Below are positions 12,982 through 21,340 of a DNA stretch of 21,399 nucleotides, one piece after another. Numbering within the stretch: the first letter of the stretch is position 1; each line of letters begins with the position of its first letter. The stretch covers positions 1-21,399 of the forward strand of contig JAKIUD010000058.1 in NCBI GenBank assembly GCA_021647765.1, read 5' to 3'. The translations under genes and the position numbers were made by a program. The DNA comes from Desulfuromusa sp. (GTDB lineage: Bacteria > Desulfobacterota > Desulfuromonadia > Desulfuromonadales > Geopsychrobacteraceae). The notes below the pieces were generated by a model. That model saw nothing but the letters and a program-made list of their open reading frames with translations. It searched no databases and had not been told where the DNA came from.

Positions 12982-15963
12982 ATGGCCTGGAGAATTGTTG
13001 TAGGACTTAAAAGGGGTGTCAAAGATGCTCGAGGTGAACGGATTCAACGCGAGTTAAAAGAGCATCTGCAGATTGACCTCCTTTCGGTACGCACTCTGGA
13101 TATTTATACAATCGACGCAGATCTTAGCGGTGCTGAAGCTGAGCAAGTTGCCGCTGGCCCATTCTCTGATCCGGTCATTCAGGAATACGCAATTAATCAG
13201 CCCCTTGCAAGCTCTTTTGATATGCTGATTGAGGTTGGTTTTCGACCTGGGGTAACAGATAATCCCGGGCGTACTGCTCGCGAAGCGATTCAATACATGA
13301 CCGGTCGACTATTTGCAGAAGGGGAGGCAGTCTATACTTCCACTCAGTATCTGTTCACCGGATTGACCGACAAAGTTATAGCAGAAAAGATTGCCAGGGA
13401 TTTCCTGGCCAATGGCCTGATTCAGCACTGGACAATTTTGTCTGCTGATGAGCTGGATCCTCGGGTGGGTGTGCCTGTTTCTGTTCCAAAAGTTGTCAGT
13501 GATACCGTTCCGACAGTTCGTTCCCTGAGCCTGGAGTTGACCGATCAGGAATTGCTTGATATCAGTCGCCAGGGAATGTTGGCTCTGAACCTTGAGGAAA
13601 TGCACAAGATCAAGCGCCATATTGCCGATCCACAAGTTGTTGCAGAACGGCAGGGAGTTGGTCTGGGCGCTGAACTGACCGATGTTGAGTTGGAGGCTCT
13701 GGCTCAAACCTGGAGTGAACACTGTAAGCATAAAATTTTCTCGGCAAAAATTGAATACGAAGATGAATGTGGAAATAAGCAGGTGATCGATTCCCTGTTT
13801 AAGACCTACATTGTCGGGGCAACCGACAAGGTTCGTGAGAATCTCGGCAAAAATGATTACTGCCTTTCGGTTTTTAAAGATAATGCCGGGGTGATTGAGT
13901 TTAATGCTGACTGGAGCATTGTCTTTAAGGTCGAAACACATAATTCCCCCAGTGCTCTTGATCCCTATGGTGGAGCCCTCACCGGAATTGTCGGAGTTAA
14001 TCGGGACGGAATGGGAACCGGGATGGGGGCACGGTTGATTTTTAACACTGATGTCTTCTGCTTTGCCTCACCTTTTTTCGATAAAAAGTTACCGCCACGC
14101 CTGTTGCATCCCCGCCGGATCTTTGAAGGGGTGGTTGAAGGGGTAGAACACGGTGGCAATAAAAGCGGTATCCCGACAATCAATGGATCTCTTGTTTTTG
14201 ATGAACGATTTGCCGGTAAACCACTGGTCTATTGTGGCACTGCCGCATTGATGCCACGGATGCTGCATGGCAAACCATGTCACGAAAAAAAGGTTCTGGT
14301 TGGCGACCATATTGTCATGACTGGCGGGCGGATTGGTAAAGATGGCATCCACGGCGCAACGTTCTCTTCAGAAGAATTGAATGAAGGCTCTCCTGTGACA
14401 GCAGTTCAGATAGGTGACCCGATTACGCAGCGCAAGATGTTCGATTTCCTGATTATTGCCCGAGACCGGGGATTGTATAATTCAATTACTGATAACGGTG
14501 CGGGGGGGCTCTCTTCCTCCGTCGGAGAGATGGCTGAAGATACGGGAGGATTGGAGCTCCATCTGGATCGTGCCCCACTCAAGTATCCGGGACTACAGCC
14601 CTGGGAAATTCTTATTTCTGAAGCTCAGGAACGGATGACCCTGGCGGTTCCTGAAGAAAATCTGGAAACCTTTATTGCTCTTGCGACTGAGATGGATGTT
14701 GAAGCGACCGATCTTGGCATCTTTACCGACTCAGGTTATTTTCATTGCCTCTATGAAGGGAAGACCGTCTCTTATCTCAGTATGGATTTTGTTCATGAAG
14801 GTGTCCCTCAGCTGGTTATTCCAGCAAAATGGGAGCCGAAAGAGTTGTCGGAGCCAGATTTTGCCCAACCAGAAAACATCACTAGCGAATTGAAACAACT
14901 CCTGTCACGTCTGAATATCTGTTCCAAGGAGTCGGTGGTGCGGCGCTATGATCATGAAGTTCAGGCGGGAACGGTGATCAAACCTCTGATCGGTGTCGCC
15001 AATGATGGTCCTTCTGATGCGGCTGTCTACCGACCGTTGCTTGATTCATTTGCGGGGGTAGTCGTTTCCCACGGAATCTGTCCCAGCTATAGCGATATTG
15101 ACACGTATCATATGGTGGCCTGTGCTATTGACGAAGGTCTGCGTAATTATGTGGCGGTTGGTGGTGATATCGATCATGTCGCCGGTCTGGACAATTTCTG
15201 CTGGTGTGACCCGGTAGAAAGTGAAAAGACTCCTGATGGAAAATACAAGGCTGCACAACTGGTTCGTGCGAATCAAGCACTGTACGATTATTGCATCGCC
15301 TATGGAGTTCCTCTGATTTCGGGCAAGGATTCAATGAAAAATGATTACCAGATTGGTGGTACCAAAATATCGATCCCGCCGACTGTCTTGTTTTCGGTAA
15401 TTGGTAAAATTACCGATGCACGTAAGGCGGTATCGATGGATGTGAAACAAGCAGGTGATCTTGTCTATCTGCTTGGCTCTAGCGCAGATGAACTGGGTGG
15501 TTCGGAATATTATGCCCAGCAGGGTGAACTGGGGGCTCAGGTTCCGCAGGTTGATGCTGAGCAGGCGTTACTCCGCTATCGAACCCTTAACCAAGCCCAA
15601 AGACAAAGTTTAATTGCTTCCTGTCACGATCTTTCTGATGGCGGCCTGGGAGTTGCATTGGCTGAATCTGCTTTTTCCGGGGGACTTGGTCTGCAAGTCG
15701 AGCTTTCCTATGTCGATGTTGTGCAGGCTTTTCGTGAGGACAAACTCCTTTTCTCCGAATCCCAGAGCCGTTTGCTGGTGACAATCCATCCAGAGCATAA
15801 AGAACCCTTTGAGAAGCTGTTTGCCGGGCAGAGTTGCAGTTGTATCGGGCAGGTTATTGCTCAACCTGATTTGATTATTAATGGTTTACATGGACAAAAT
15901 CTGGTTCATGTGGCACTTGACGACTTGAAACAGGCGTGGCAAGCGCCTTTGCGGGAGATGTAG
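12982..15963 (+). CDS. purL: Phosphoribosylformylglycinamidine synthase with duplicated PurS-like N-terminus
   Basis: Step four of purine synthesis: ATP-dependent conversion of FGAR to FGAM, with ammonia from PurQ. At 993 residues it is longer than small PurL (about 600-740) and shorter than the PurQ-fused form (about 1300). Residues 1-75 and 78-152 are two PurS-like units, each with a G-V-x-D-x-x-G turn (GVKDARG, GVTDNPG). The catalytic core follows, with TWSEHCKHK (about residue 250), VETHNSPSALDPYGGA (about 318) and GGLSSSVGEMAEDTGG. A second AIRS-like half has SGKDSMKND and HDLSDGGLG. The C-terminal glutaminase domain is absent and is supplied by purQ, one base downstream. TGGAG precedes ATG 12982. 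Confidence 0.95.
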   Translation: MAWRIVVGLKRGVKDARGERIQRELKEHLQIDLLSVRTLDIYTIDADLSGAEAEQVAAGPFSDPVIQEYAINQPLASSFDMLIEVGFRPGVTDNPGRTAREAIQYMTGRLFAEGEAVYTSTQYLFTGLTDKVIAEKIARDFLANGLIQHWTILSADELDPRVGVPVSVPKVVSDTVPTVRSLSLELTDQELLDISRQGMLALNLEEMHKIKRHIADPQVVAERQGVGLGAELTDVELEALAQTWSEHCKHKIFSAKIEYEDECGNKQVIDSLFKTYIVGATDKVRENLGKNDYCLSVFKDNAGVIEFNADWSIVFKVETHNSPSALDPYGGALTGIVGVNRDGMGTGMGARLIFNTDVFCFASPFFDKKLPPRLLHPRRIFEGVVEGVEHGGNKSGIPTINGSLVFDERFAGKPLVYCGTAALMPRMLHGKPCHEKKVLVGDHIVMTGGRIGKDGIHGATFSSEELNEGSPVTAVQIGDPITQRKMFDFLIIARDRGLYNSITDNGAGGLSSSVGEMAEDTGGLELHLDRAPLKYPGLQPWEILISEAQERMTLAVPEENLETFIALATEMDVEATDLGIFTDSGYFHCLYEGKTVSYLSMDFVHEGVPQLVIPAKWEPKELSEPDFAQPENITSELKQLLSRLNICSKESVVRRYDHEVQAGTVIKPLIGVANDGPSDAAVYRPLLDSFAGVVVSHGICPSYSDIDTYHMVACAIDEGLRNYVAVGGDIDHVAGLDNFCWCDPVESEKTPDGKYKAAQLVRANQALYDYCIAYGVPLISGKDSMKNDYQIGGTKISIPPTVLFSVIGKITDARKAVSMDVKQAGDLVYLLGSSADELGGSEYYAQQGELGAQVPQVDAEQALLRYRTLNQAQRQSLIASCHDLSDGGLGVALAESAFSGGLGLQVELSYVDVVQAFREDKLLFSESQSRLLVTIHPEHKEPFEKLFAGQSCSCIGQVIAQPDLIINGLHGQNLVHVALDDLKQAWQAPLREM

Positions 15964-15964
15964 A

Positions 15965-16783
15965 ATGGCCAAAACAGTCAAGGCGATTGTGATTGCCGGT
16001 AATGGCACCAATTGTGAGCGTGAAGTTGCCCATGCCTGTCATCTGGTCGGAGCGGATGCTGATATCGTCCATATTGCAGAATTGCTTGCCGGTCGGGTCA
16101 ACTTGAACGATTACCATTTTCTCAATCTGGCCGGTGGTTTTCTTGACGGAGATGATCTAGGCAGTGCCAAAGCCGGTGCAAATCGTTTGCTCTATGCCAA
16201 AGTAATCGGACATACCGAATCGTTGGCTGGGCAACTACAAAAGTTTATTGCTGCAGGAAAATTGGTCATGGGGGTTTGTAATGGTTTTCAGTTGCTGGTT
16301 AAGATGGGTTTGTTGCCAGCGATTGGTGGAGACATCCGGCAGACCTGCACACTGACAAATAATGAACAGGGGCGGTTTGAAAATCGTTGGAGCTGGCTAA
16401 AGATTGACCCGGAATCTCCTTGTATTTATACCCGGGGTTTAAATGGTCTCTATCTCCCCGTAAGGCACGGCGAAGGAAAGTTTGTTACTGATAGTCCGAA
16501 GACGTTGCAACAACTTGAAGATCTCCATTTAACGGTAATGAAGTATGCGGATCGTGGCCTTCATCCAACGCTGGAATTTCCTGACAATCCCAACGGCAGT
16601 CAAGCTTCTATCGCTGGGATTTGTGATCAAACCGGGCGTCTGTTTGGTCTGATGCCACATCCTGAAGCCTATACTCATCGCACCCACCACCCTCGTTGGA
16701 CCCGGGAAACCTTACCTGAAGAGGGGATGGGTCTGTTGTTGTATCAGAATGCTGTAAACTTTATTCAGAAAGAACTGCTGTAG
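15965..16783 (+). CDS. purQ: Phosphoribosylformylglycinamidine synthase, glutaminase subunit
   Basis: This class I glutamine amidotransferase supplies ammonia to PurL. At 272 residues it is somewhat longer than typical PurQ (about 230) and resembles the glutaminase domain of large FGAM synthases. The nucleophile is Cys105 in GVCNGFQLL, with His232 and Glu234 in MPHPEAYTHR completing the triad. The oxyanion glycines AGGF are present near residue 57. The start codon is one base after the purL stop (TAG-A-ATG), so translation is probably coupled. A ribosome site (GGGAG) lies at the purL 3' end. A perfect 17-bp inverted repeat begins 13 bases after its stop. Confidence 0.95.
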   Translation: MAKTVKAIVIAGNGTNCEREVAHACHLVGADADIVHIAELLAGRVNLNDYHFLNLAGGFLDGDDLGSAKAGANRLLYAKVIGHTESLAGQLQKFIAAGKLVMGVCNGFQLLVKMGLLPAIGGDIRQTCTLTNNEQGRFENRWSWLKIDPESPCIYTRGLNGLYLPVRHGEGKFVTDSPKTLQQLEDLHLTVMKYADRGLHPTLEFPDNPNGSQASIAGICDQTGRLFGLMPHPEAYTHRTHHPRWTRETLPEEGMGLLLYQNAVNFIQKELL

Positions 16784-16787
16784 GTAC

Positions 16788-16847
16788 TTAGGCTGAAGGT
16801 GTTTAGGCTGAAGTCCTTCGGTCTAACAACCTTCAGCCTAAACACCT
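16788..16847. repeat. Nested TTAGGCTGAAGG repeats forming a perfect 17-bp-arm hairpin
   Basis: AGGTGTTTAGGCTGAAG at 16797-16813 is the exact inverse of 16831-16847, with a 17-base loop. The 12-base unit TTAGGCTGAAGG occurs four times: direct at 16788 and 16802, inverted at 16815 (two changes) and 16830. There is no T run, so it is not a classic terminator. It lies between the purQ stop and the purF ribosome site. Confidence 0.85.
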
Positions 16848-16879
16848 GAATTACCTGACTTAAGGAGTCATTGATATTC

Positions 16880-18289
16880 ATGTTTGATAAACTCCATGAC
16901 GAGTGTGGTGTGTTTGGAATTATTGGCCACCCGGAAGCTGCCAATTTAACCTATCTGGGTCTCTATGCTCTCCAACATCGTGGTCAGGAAAGTTGCGGTA
17001 TTGTTGCTTCAGATGGCATACAGCTGAAAGCTCATCTAGGTATGGGGCTGGTTTCTGACGTTTTTAAGCATGATGATATTTTTGCCAAGCTGCCTGGTCG
17101 TGCAGCTATCGGTCACGTCCGCTATTCGACGGCTGGTGGCTACGACATGAAAAACTGCCAACCGATTATGGTTGATTACTCCAGGGGGAGCATTGCTGTC
17201 GCTCATAATGGTAATCTGGTAAATGCTCCGGAACTGCGTAATCATCTGGAAAAGAGTGGTTCTATTTTTTCGACCACTGCAGATACCGAAACGATTATCC
17301 ATCTGATTGCCCGGGCTCAGTCTGATTCTCTGGTTGAGCGTGTCTGCGAGTCTTTGCAGCAGGTCAAGGGCGCTTATAGTCTGGCTTTTCTGACTGAAAC
17401 ACGGATGATTGCGGTACGGGATCCAAGTGGTTTTCGCCCCTTAAGTCTGGCTAAGCTGGATGGCGCTTTTGTGGTCTCCTCTGAATCCTGTGCTTTCGAT
17501 CTGATAGAAGCAGAATATATCCGCGAAATTGAGCCCGGGGAAATGATTGTTATTGATAAAAAGGGGATGAAATCATACTTTCCATTTAAGGAAAAGTTAC
17601 GCAACACCCCTTGTATCTTTGAATACATCTATTTTGCTCGCCCCGACAGTCGTATCTTTAATCGGATGGTCTACCCGGTGCGGAAAGAGTTTGGTCGACA
17701 GCTGGCACGTCAGTATCCGGTTGATGCCGATCTTGTGATTGCTGTCCCTGATTCCGGCATGCCTGCTGCGATGGGTTTTGCTGAAGAAGCGGGTCTGCCA
17801 TTCGAACTCGGCTTGATTCGGAATCACTATGTCGGGCGAACTTTTATTGAGCCACAACAGTCAATCCGCCATTTTGGGGTTAAACTCAAACTGAATCCGG
17901 TTCGCGATATTTTGGAGGGAAAACGGGTGGTGGTCGTCGATGATTCGATAGTGCGCGGAACCACGTCACGAAAAATTGTCAAGATGATCCGCAATGCTGG
18001 TGCGAAAGAGATCCATTTACGGATTTCCAGTCCACCGACCAGTTATCCCTGCTTTTATGGTATTGATACCCCCTCGCGTAAAGAGCTTATTTCTGCTTCT
18101 CATAGTGTCGATGAAATCACGCGATATGTAACAGCAGATAGCCTCTGTTATTTGAATCTGGAAGGGTTGCATGCCGCTCTCTGTCAATTTGGTGATCATA
18201 AGTTAGATTTTTGTGATGCCTGTTTCAGTGGTGATTATCCCGTTAAGTTTCCACGTTTGACTGACAACAATCAACTAGGTCTTTTTTGA
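16880..18289 (+). CDS. purF: Amidophosphoribosyltransferase (glutamine PRPP amidotransferase)
   Basis: First committed step of purine synthesis: PRPP plus glutamine to 5-phosphoribosylamine. ATG 16880 gives 469 residues, with a short propeptide MFDKLHDE before the nucleophile Cys9 (CGVFG), normally exposed by self-cleavage. The class II glutaminase domain follows (ALQHRGQES, HNGNLVN). The phosphoribosyltransferase domain carries the PRPP loop VVVVDDSIVRGTTS around 350-363. Cysteines in NTPCIFEY, SYPCFYG and FCDACFSG (C445, C448) match the four ligands of the structural [4Fe-4S] cluster of Bacillus-type PurF. AAGGAG at 16862-16867 is 12 bases from this ATG but only three from an in-frame TTG at 16871, so the start is the less certain point. 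Confidence 0.95.
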   Translation: MFDKLHDECGVFGIIGHPEAANLTYLGLYALQHRGQESCGIVASDGIQLKAHLGMGLVSDVFKHDDIFAKLPGRAAIGHVRYSTAGGYDMKNCQPIMVDYSRGSIAVAHNGNLVNAPELRNHLEKSGSIFSTTADTETIIHLIARAQSDSLVERVCESLQQVKGAYSLAFLTETRMIAVRDPSGFRPLSLAKLDGAFVVSSESCAFDLIEAEYIREIEPGEMIVIDKKGMKSYFPFKEKLRNTPCIFEYIYFARPDSRIFNRMVYPVRKEFGRQLARQYPVDADLVIAVPDSGMPAAMGFAEEAGLPFELGLIRNHYVGRTFIEPQQSIRHFGVKLKLNPVRDILEGKRVVVVDDSIVRGTTSRKIVKMIRNAGAKEIHLRISSPPTSYPCFYGIDTPSRKELISASHSVDEITRYVTADSLCYLNLEGLHAALCQFGDHKLDFCDACFSGDYPVKFPRLTDNNQLGLF

Positions 18290-18343
18290 TATAAATCAGC
18301 ATGTTAAGTATAGATACATAAAGTTATTTTCAGGAGGTTACCA

Positions 18344-18895
18344 ATGAATGTTAAGGATGAATTGAAAACAATTATTTGTGAATTGTCCTATGAAGAACGG
18401 GAAGTCACACTGGTTTCTGGTCGGAAAAGTAATTTCTATTTTGATGGGAAGCAGACAACCCTCCATGCTCGTGGTGGGTTGCTGGTTGGTCAGGCCTTCT
18501 GGAATGAAGTGAAGAAGTTTGGCGGTTCAATTGATGGTGTTGGTGGGTTGACCCTTGGCGCTGATCCGATTGCGACAGCGACTTCTATTGCGGCACAACT
18601 TGAAGGGTTCAATGTCCATGCGTTTATTATCCGTAAGGAACCGAAAGGGCATGGAACCGGACAATGGTTGGAAGGGCGGAAAAATCTCCCCCCAGGTTCA
18701 AGAGTTGTTATCGTTGAGGATGTGACGACAACTGGCGGTTCCTCGATTAAGGCGGTTGAACGAGCTGAAGAAGAAGGGCTTGAGGTGGCAGGAATTGTCA
18801 CTCTGGTTGACCGTGAAGAGGGAGCACGTGAAGCCATTGAAGGGGCAGGGCGGGTTCTTCGGACAGTATTCACTAAATCTGAAGTGATTGGTTGA
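18344..18895 (+). CDS. pyrE: Orotate phosphoribosyltransferase
   Basis: This enzyme converts orotate and PRPP to orotidine 5'-phosphate in pyrimidine synthesis. At 183 residues it has the usual length for the shorter bacterial form. Features are SGRKSNFYFDGK near residue 27, GGLTLGADPIATA (about 67-79), the flexible catalytic loop with RKEPKGHGTGQWLEG (about 97-111) and the PRPP loop VVIVEDVTTTGGSS (about 121-134). A strong AGGAGGT lies before ATG 18344. The gene follows purF by 54 bases, so one transcript may serve both purine and pyrimidine synthesis. Its stop codon overlaps the first bases of a 127-bp palindrome. Confidence 0.95.
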   Translation: MNVKDELKTIICELSYEEREVTLVSGRKSNFYFDGKQTTLHARGGLLVGQAFWNEVKKFGGSIDGVGGLTLGADPIATATSIAAQLEGFNVHAFIIRKEPKGHGTGQWLEGRKNLPPGSRVVIVEDVTTTGGSSIKAVERAEEEGLEVAGIVTLVDREEGAREAIEGAGRVLRTVFTKSEVIG

Positions 18896-19020
18896 TGGCA
18901 TCGCAGAAATTACGACCTTCGGTGTTGCAGTGGTTTTTCAGGATCCCGACATACTTTGTGTATGCCTTCGCCCCTGAAAAATCACTCCGCCTTGTAGATC
19001 GAAATTTTTGCTTAGCCATC
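18894..19020. repeat. 127-bp imperfect palindrome at the pyrE 3' end
   Basis: The whole stretch folds back on itself. GATGGC (18894) pairs with GCCATC (19015-19020), and GCA-x-AAATT with AATTT-x-TGC. AGTGGTTTTTCAGG (about 18929-18942) pairs with CCTGAAAAATCACT, and CATAC (18950-18954) with GTATG (18960-18964) closes a 5-base loop. It lies between convergent pyrE and the nadB-side genes and may end transcripts from both sides or be a mobile palindromic element. Confidence 0.75.
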
Positions 19021-19074
19021 TTATGACTTTTTGTGAAATCATCATGGCTTAATACGTGGCTCCTCTCTATCCAA

Positions 19075-19284
19075 CTACTCTTCAGCAGGGATTTTATAGT
19101 AATCGAGTACGCCGGAAATTTTCTTGAGTGTCGCATAATTGATATTACTGGTATCACCAACAACCCCAAGAATAATTCGATCGGCTCCCGTTGATTGATG
19201 AAAATCACAATCTTGTTCAACCAAGAATTGCTTAACTTGCTGCAGATTGTCTTCGGTGGCTTTTCTTTTCATGATAACCAGCAT
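19075..19284 (-). CDS. Free-standing DAHP-synthase ferredoxin-like N-terminal domain
   Basis: This 69-residue protein reads like the regulatory ferredoxin-like domain that precedes the barrel in Thermotoga-type DAHP synthase (AroF). It begins MLVIMKRKATEDNLQQVKQF and contains a Gly-Ala-Asp-Arg turn followed by IILGVVGD, matching the family's G-x-x-R-x-x-I-G-V-I-G-D pattern. It ends at KIPAEE where the full enzyme would continue into the catalytic barrel. No barrel sequence follows: 54 bases after the stop the palindromic repeat begins. The start codon is one base after the chorismate mutase stop, with AAAGGGG as ribosome site, so the two are probably translated together. It may be a stand-alone regulatory subunit or a truncated gene. 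The assignment rests on motif memory. Confidence 0.6.
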   Translation of the reverse strand: MLVIMKRKATEDNLQQVKQFLVEQDCDFHQSTGADRIILGVVGDTSNINYATLKKISGVLDYYKIPAEE

Positions 19285-19285
19285 T

Positions 19286-19561
19286 TTAGCGACCCCTTTT
19301 CGTGTGTGTTCGTTCCAAACTACGGCTTTCGTCGATCACTCGCTCAAACAGGCGAATAATAGCTGAATTATCCAGTGGGCCGTTATTCGCTCTCTGAATT
19401 CGTTCAAAAATCAATTTTTCCCGTTTGGGATCGTAAATCGGCAAGTTCAGTCTTTTCTTCACTTCACCAATCTCAAGAGCTAAAGCAGCTCGCTCATTAA
19501 ATATGCGTAGCAGGTCATTATCAAGCTGATTGATTTTCTTACGGATTGTATCGATATCCAA
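19286..19561 (-). CDS. Chorismate mutase, AroQ class
   Basis: This 91-residue all-helical enzyme rearranges chorismate to prephenate for phenylalanine and tyrosine synthesis. Aligned by eye with the E. coli AroQ domain, the active-site residues fall in place: Arg7 (IRKKI), Arg24 (FNERAALA), Lys35 (EVKKR), Asp44, Arg47 and Glu48 (YDPKRE). It is a stand-alone domain without a fused prephenate dehydratase or dehydrogenase. The start is TTG at 19561, with AAGGAT about ten bases before it; an ATG is absent in this region. It lies 30 bases after nadB and one base before the DAHP-synthase-like domain, forming a three-gene cluster. Confidence 0.9.
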   Translation of the reverse strand: MDIDTIRKKINQLDNDLLRIFNERAALALEIGEVKKRLNLPIYDPKREKLIFERIQRANNGPLDNSAIIRLFERVIDESRSLERTHTKRGR

Positions 19562-19591
19562 AACAATGATCCTTATAAATCAAAATTCCAT

Positions 19592-21226
19592 TTAGTCATT
19601 CGTCCTGACTAATCTATTCTTTCCAGAAAACTGAGCACCGGGAATTAACGTATCGTGTTGAAAATTCTCATTATCTCGATCTGGGTAGTCAATTGTATAA
19701 TGTAAACCACGGCTTTCGTGGCGTGATAAAGCGCTTTGAATAATTAATCTGGCGACAGTGGTAATATTGCGTAGTTCAATTAAATCTGAAGTTAGCAGGA
19801 AATCCCAATAATATTCATCAATTTCTTTCTGGATCATTAGAATTCGATTCATCGCCCGCTGCAAACGTTTATCAGAACGGACAATCCCGACATAATTCCA
19901 CATGCAGCGGCGAATTTCCTCCCAGTTGTGAGCAACGATAACCTCCTCATCGCTATCGGTTGCCTTACCGCAATCCCAGGAGGGGACAGTTAGATCTTTT
20001 GGATTGTGCTCGCCAAGACGTGATAATGAAATTTCTGCGGCTTTTTTGGCAAACACAATCCCTTCGAGAAGGCTGTTGCTGGCCAGGCGGTTGGCACCAT
20101 GCAGTCCGGTGCAGGCAACTTCACCGATAGCAAAGAGATTATGTATGTTGGTTTCGCCATTTTTGTCGGAACGTAATCCACCGCAGAGATAATGTGCTGC
20201 CGGAACGACCGGGATTGGTTCTTTGGTCATGTCAATCCCAAAGCCGAGGCAGGTTTCGTTAATCATCGGAAAATGATCTTTGATAAAGTCTGGATCTTTA
20301 TGGGTGATGTCAAGGAATACACAATCGGATCCGGTTTTTTTCATCTCACTGTCAATGGCTCGGGCAACAATGTCGCGTGGTGCCAAATCTTTTAGTTCAT
20401 GGTACTCAGGCATAAAGGCGTAACCGTCTCCACGCCGCAGGATTCCACCTTCGCCGCGGACTGCTTCTGAGATCAGGAAGGATCTGGCCAGGGGGTGGTA
20501 AAGGGTGGTGGGGTGAAACTGCATGAATTCCATGTTGGCAACATCTGCTCCGGCACGCCAACCGATAGCTACTCCATCACCCGTTGCAATGTCAGGATCA
20601 CAAGTGAAAAGATAAACTTTACCCGCCCCTCCAGTTGCTAAAACTGTAAATTCAGCACCGAAAGCCATCACCTCTTTACTTTTTTTATTTAAAACATAAG
20701 CTCCAAGGCAGCGATTCTGATCAATATTTCTCTGTAAAACTTTATTTTCAGTGATGAGATCAACTGCAATATGATGTTGGTAGAGACTAATGTTGGGATG
20801 TTTGAGTGCTGCTTCAACCAAGGCTCGCTCGATTTCTCGTCCCGTGGCATCTTTGGCATGTAAAATCCGTCGGTAACTGTGTCCCCCCTCGCGGGTCAGA
20901 TCATACAGATTGTCTGAGTTGCGGCTGAATTTAACTCCCCAATGAATCAGGTCGTGAATTGCTTGAGGGCCGGCTTGAACAACGAGATCAACAATTTCAG
21001 GATCAGAGAGATAGGCGCCAGCAATCATTGTATCTTTGGCGTGGGTAGCAAAACTATCTTCAGCAGAAAAAACTGTCGCAATGCCACCCTGAGCTAACTG
21101 GGTTGCCGAAATATCAATATCACGCTTGGTTACCAGCGAGACAGTTCCTTGGTCGGCGACCTTTAGGGCATAAGAGAGTCCGGCAATTCCGGTTCCAATA
21201 ACTAAAAAATCGGTGGTTATTTTCAT
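19592..21226 (-). CDS. nadB: L-aspartate oxidase
   Basis: This FAD enzyme oxidises L-aspartate to iminoaspartate, the first step of de novo NAD synthesis; NadA, the partner enzyme, is not in the window. At 544 residues it has normal length. The FAD-binding VIGTGIAGLSYAL is at about 9-21. Family motifs are ATQLAQGGIA, HAKDATGREIERAL (about 124-137), VLATGGAGKVY, MQFHPTTLYHP, EAVRGEGGIL and the ASNSLLEGIVFA box. The C-terminal helical domain is complete. AGGACAG lies before ATG 21226. The sequence resembles succinate dehydrogenase flavoproteins, but the motif set and the missing sdh partners favour NadB. Chorismate mutase follows after 30 bases. Confidence 0.95.
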   Translation of the reverse strand: MKITTDFLVIGTGIAGLSYALKVADQGTVSLVTKRDIDISATQLAQGGIATVFSAEDSFATHAKDTMIAGAYLSDPEIVDLVVQAGPQAIHDLIHWGVKFSRNSDNLYDLTREGGHSYRRILHAKDATGREIERALVEAALKHPNISLYQHHIAVDLITENKVLQRNIDQNRCLGAYVLNKKSKEVMAFGAEFTVLATGGAGKVYLFTCDPDIATGDGVAIGWRAGADVANMEFMQFHPTTLYHPLARSFLISEAVRGEGGILRRGDGYAFMPEYHELKDLAPRDIVARAIDSEMKKTGSDCVFLDITHKDPDFIKDHFPMINETCLGFGIDMTKEPIPVVPAAHYLCGGLRSDKNGETNIHNLFAIGEVACTGLHGANRLASNSLLEGIVFAKKAAEISLSRLGEHNPKDLTVPSWDCGKATDSDEEVIVAHNWEEIRRCMWNYVGIVRSDKRLQRAMNRILMIQKEIDEYYWDFLLTSDLIELRNITTVARLIIQSALSRHESRGLHYTIDYPDRDNENFQHDTLIPGAQFSGKNRLVRTND

Positions 21227-21281
21227 ATCTGTCCTGACTGGTAAATTGCTTCATACAAGAGGTTCAAAAGCCTAGATGTTG

Positions 21282-21330
21282 AGTGCCAGTACATCGTGGA
21301 CACATTTTAGTGCCACAACATCGTGGACAC
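21282..21330. repeat. Tandem 22-bp repeat, possible insertion-sequence end
   Basis: AGTGCCA-GT-ACATCGTGGACAC at 21282-21303 is repeated with CA in place of GT at 21309-21330, separated by ATTTT. Tandem subterminal repeats directly after an ORF end are typical of some IS termini (for example the IS21 family). The element body lies beyond the window, so this stays a suggestion. Confidence 0.4.
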
Positions 21331-21340
21331 TCAACTTTGT

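Noticed and set aside
18873..19220. Minus-strand ORF of 115 residues
   Set aside because: It covers the palindromic repeat and overlaps the DAHP-synthase-like ORF in another frame; no protein motif.
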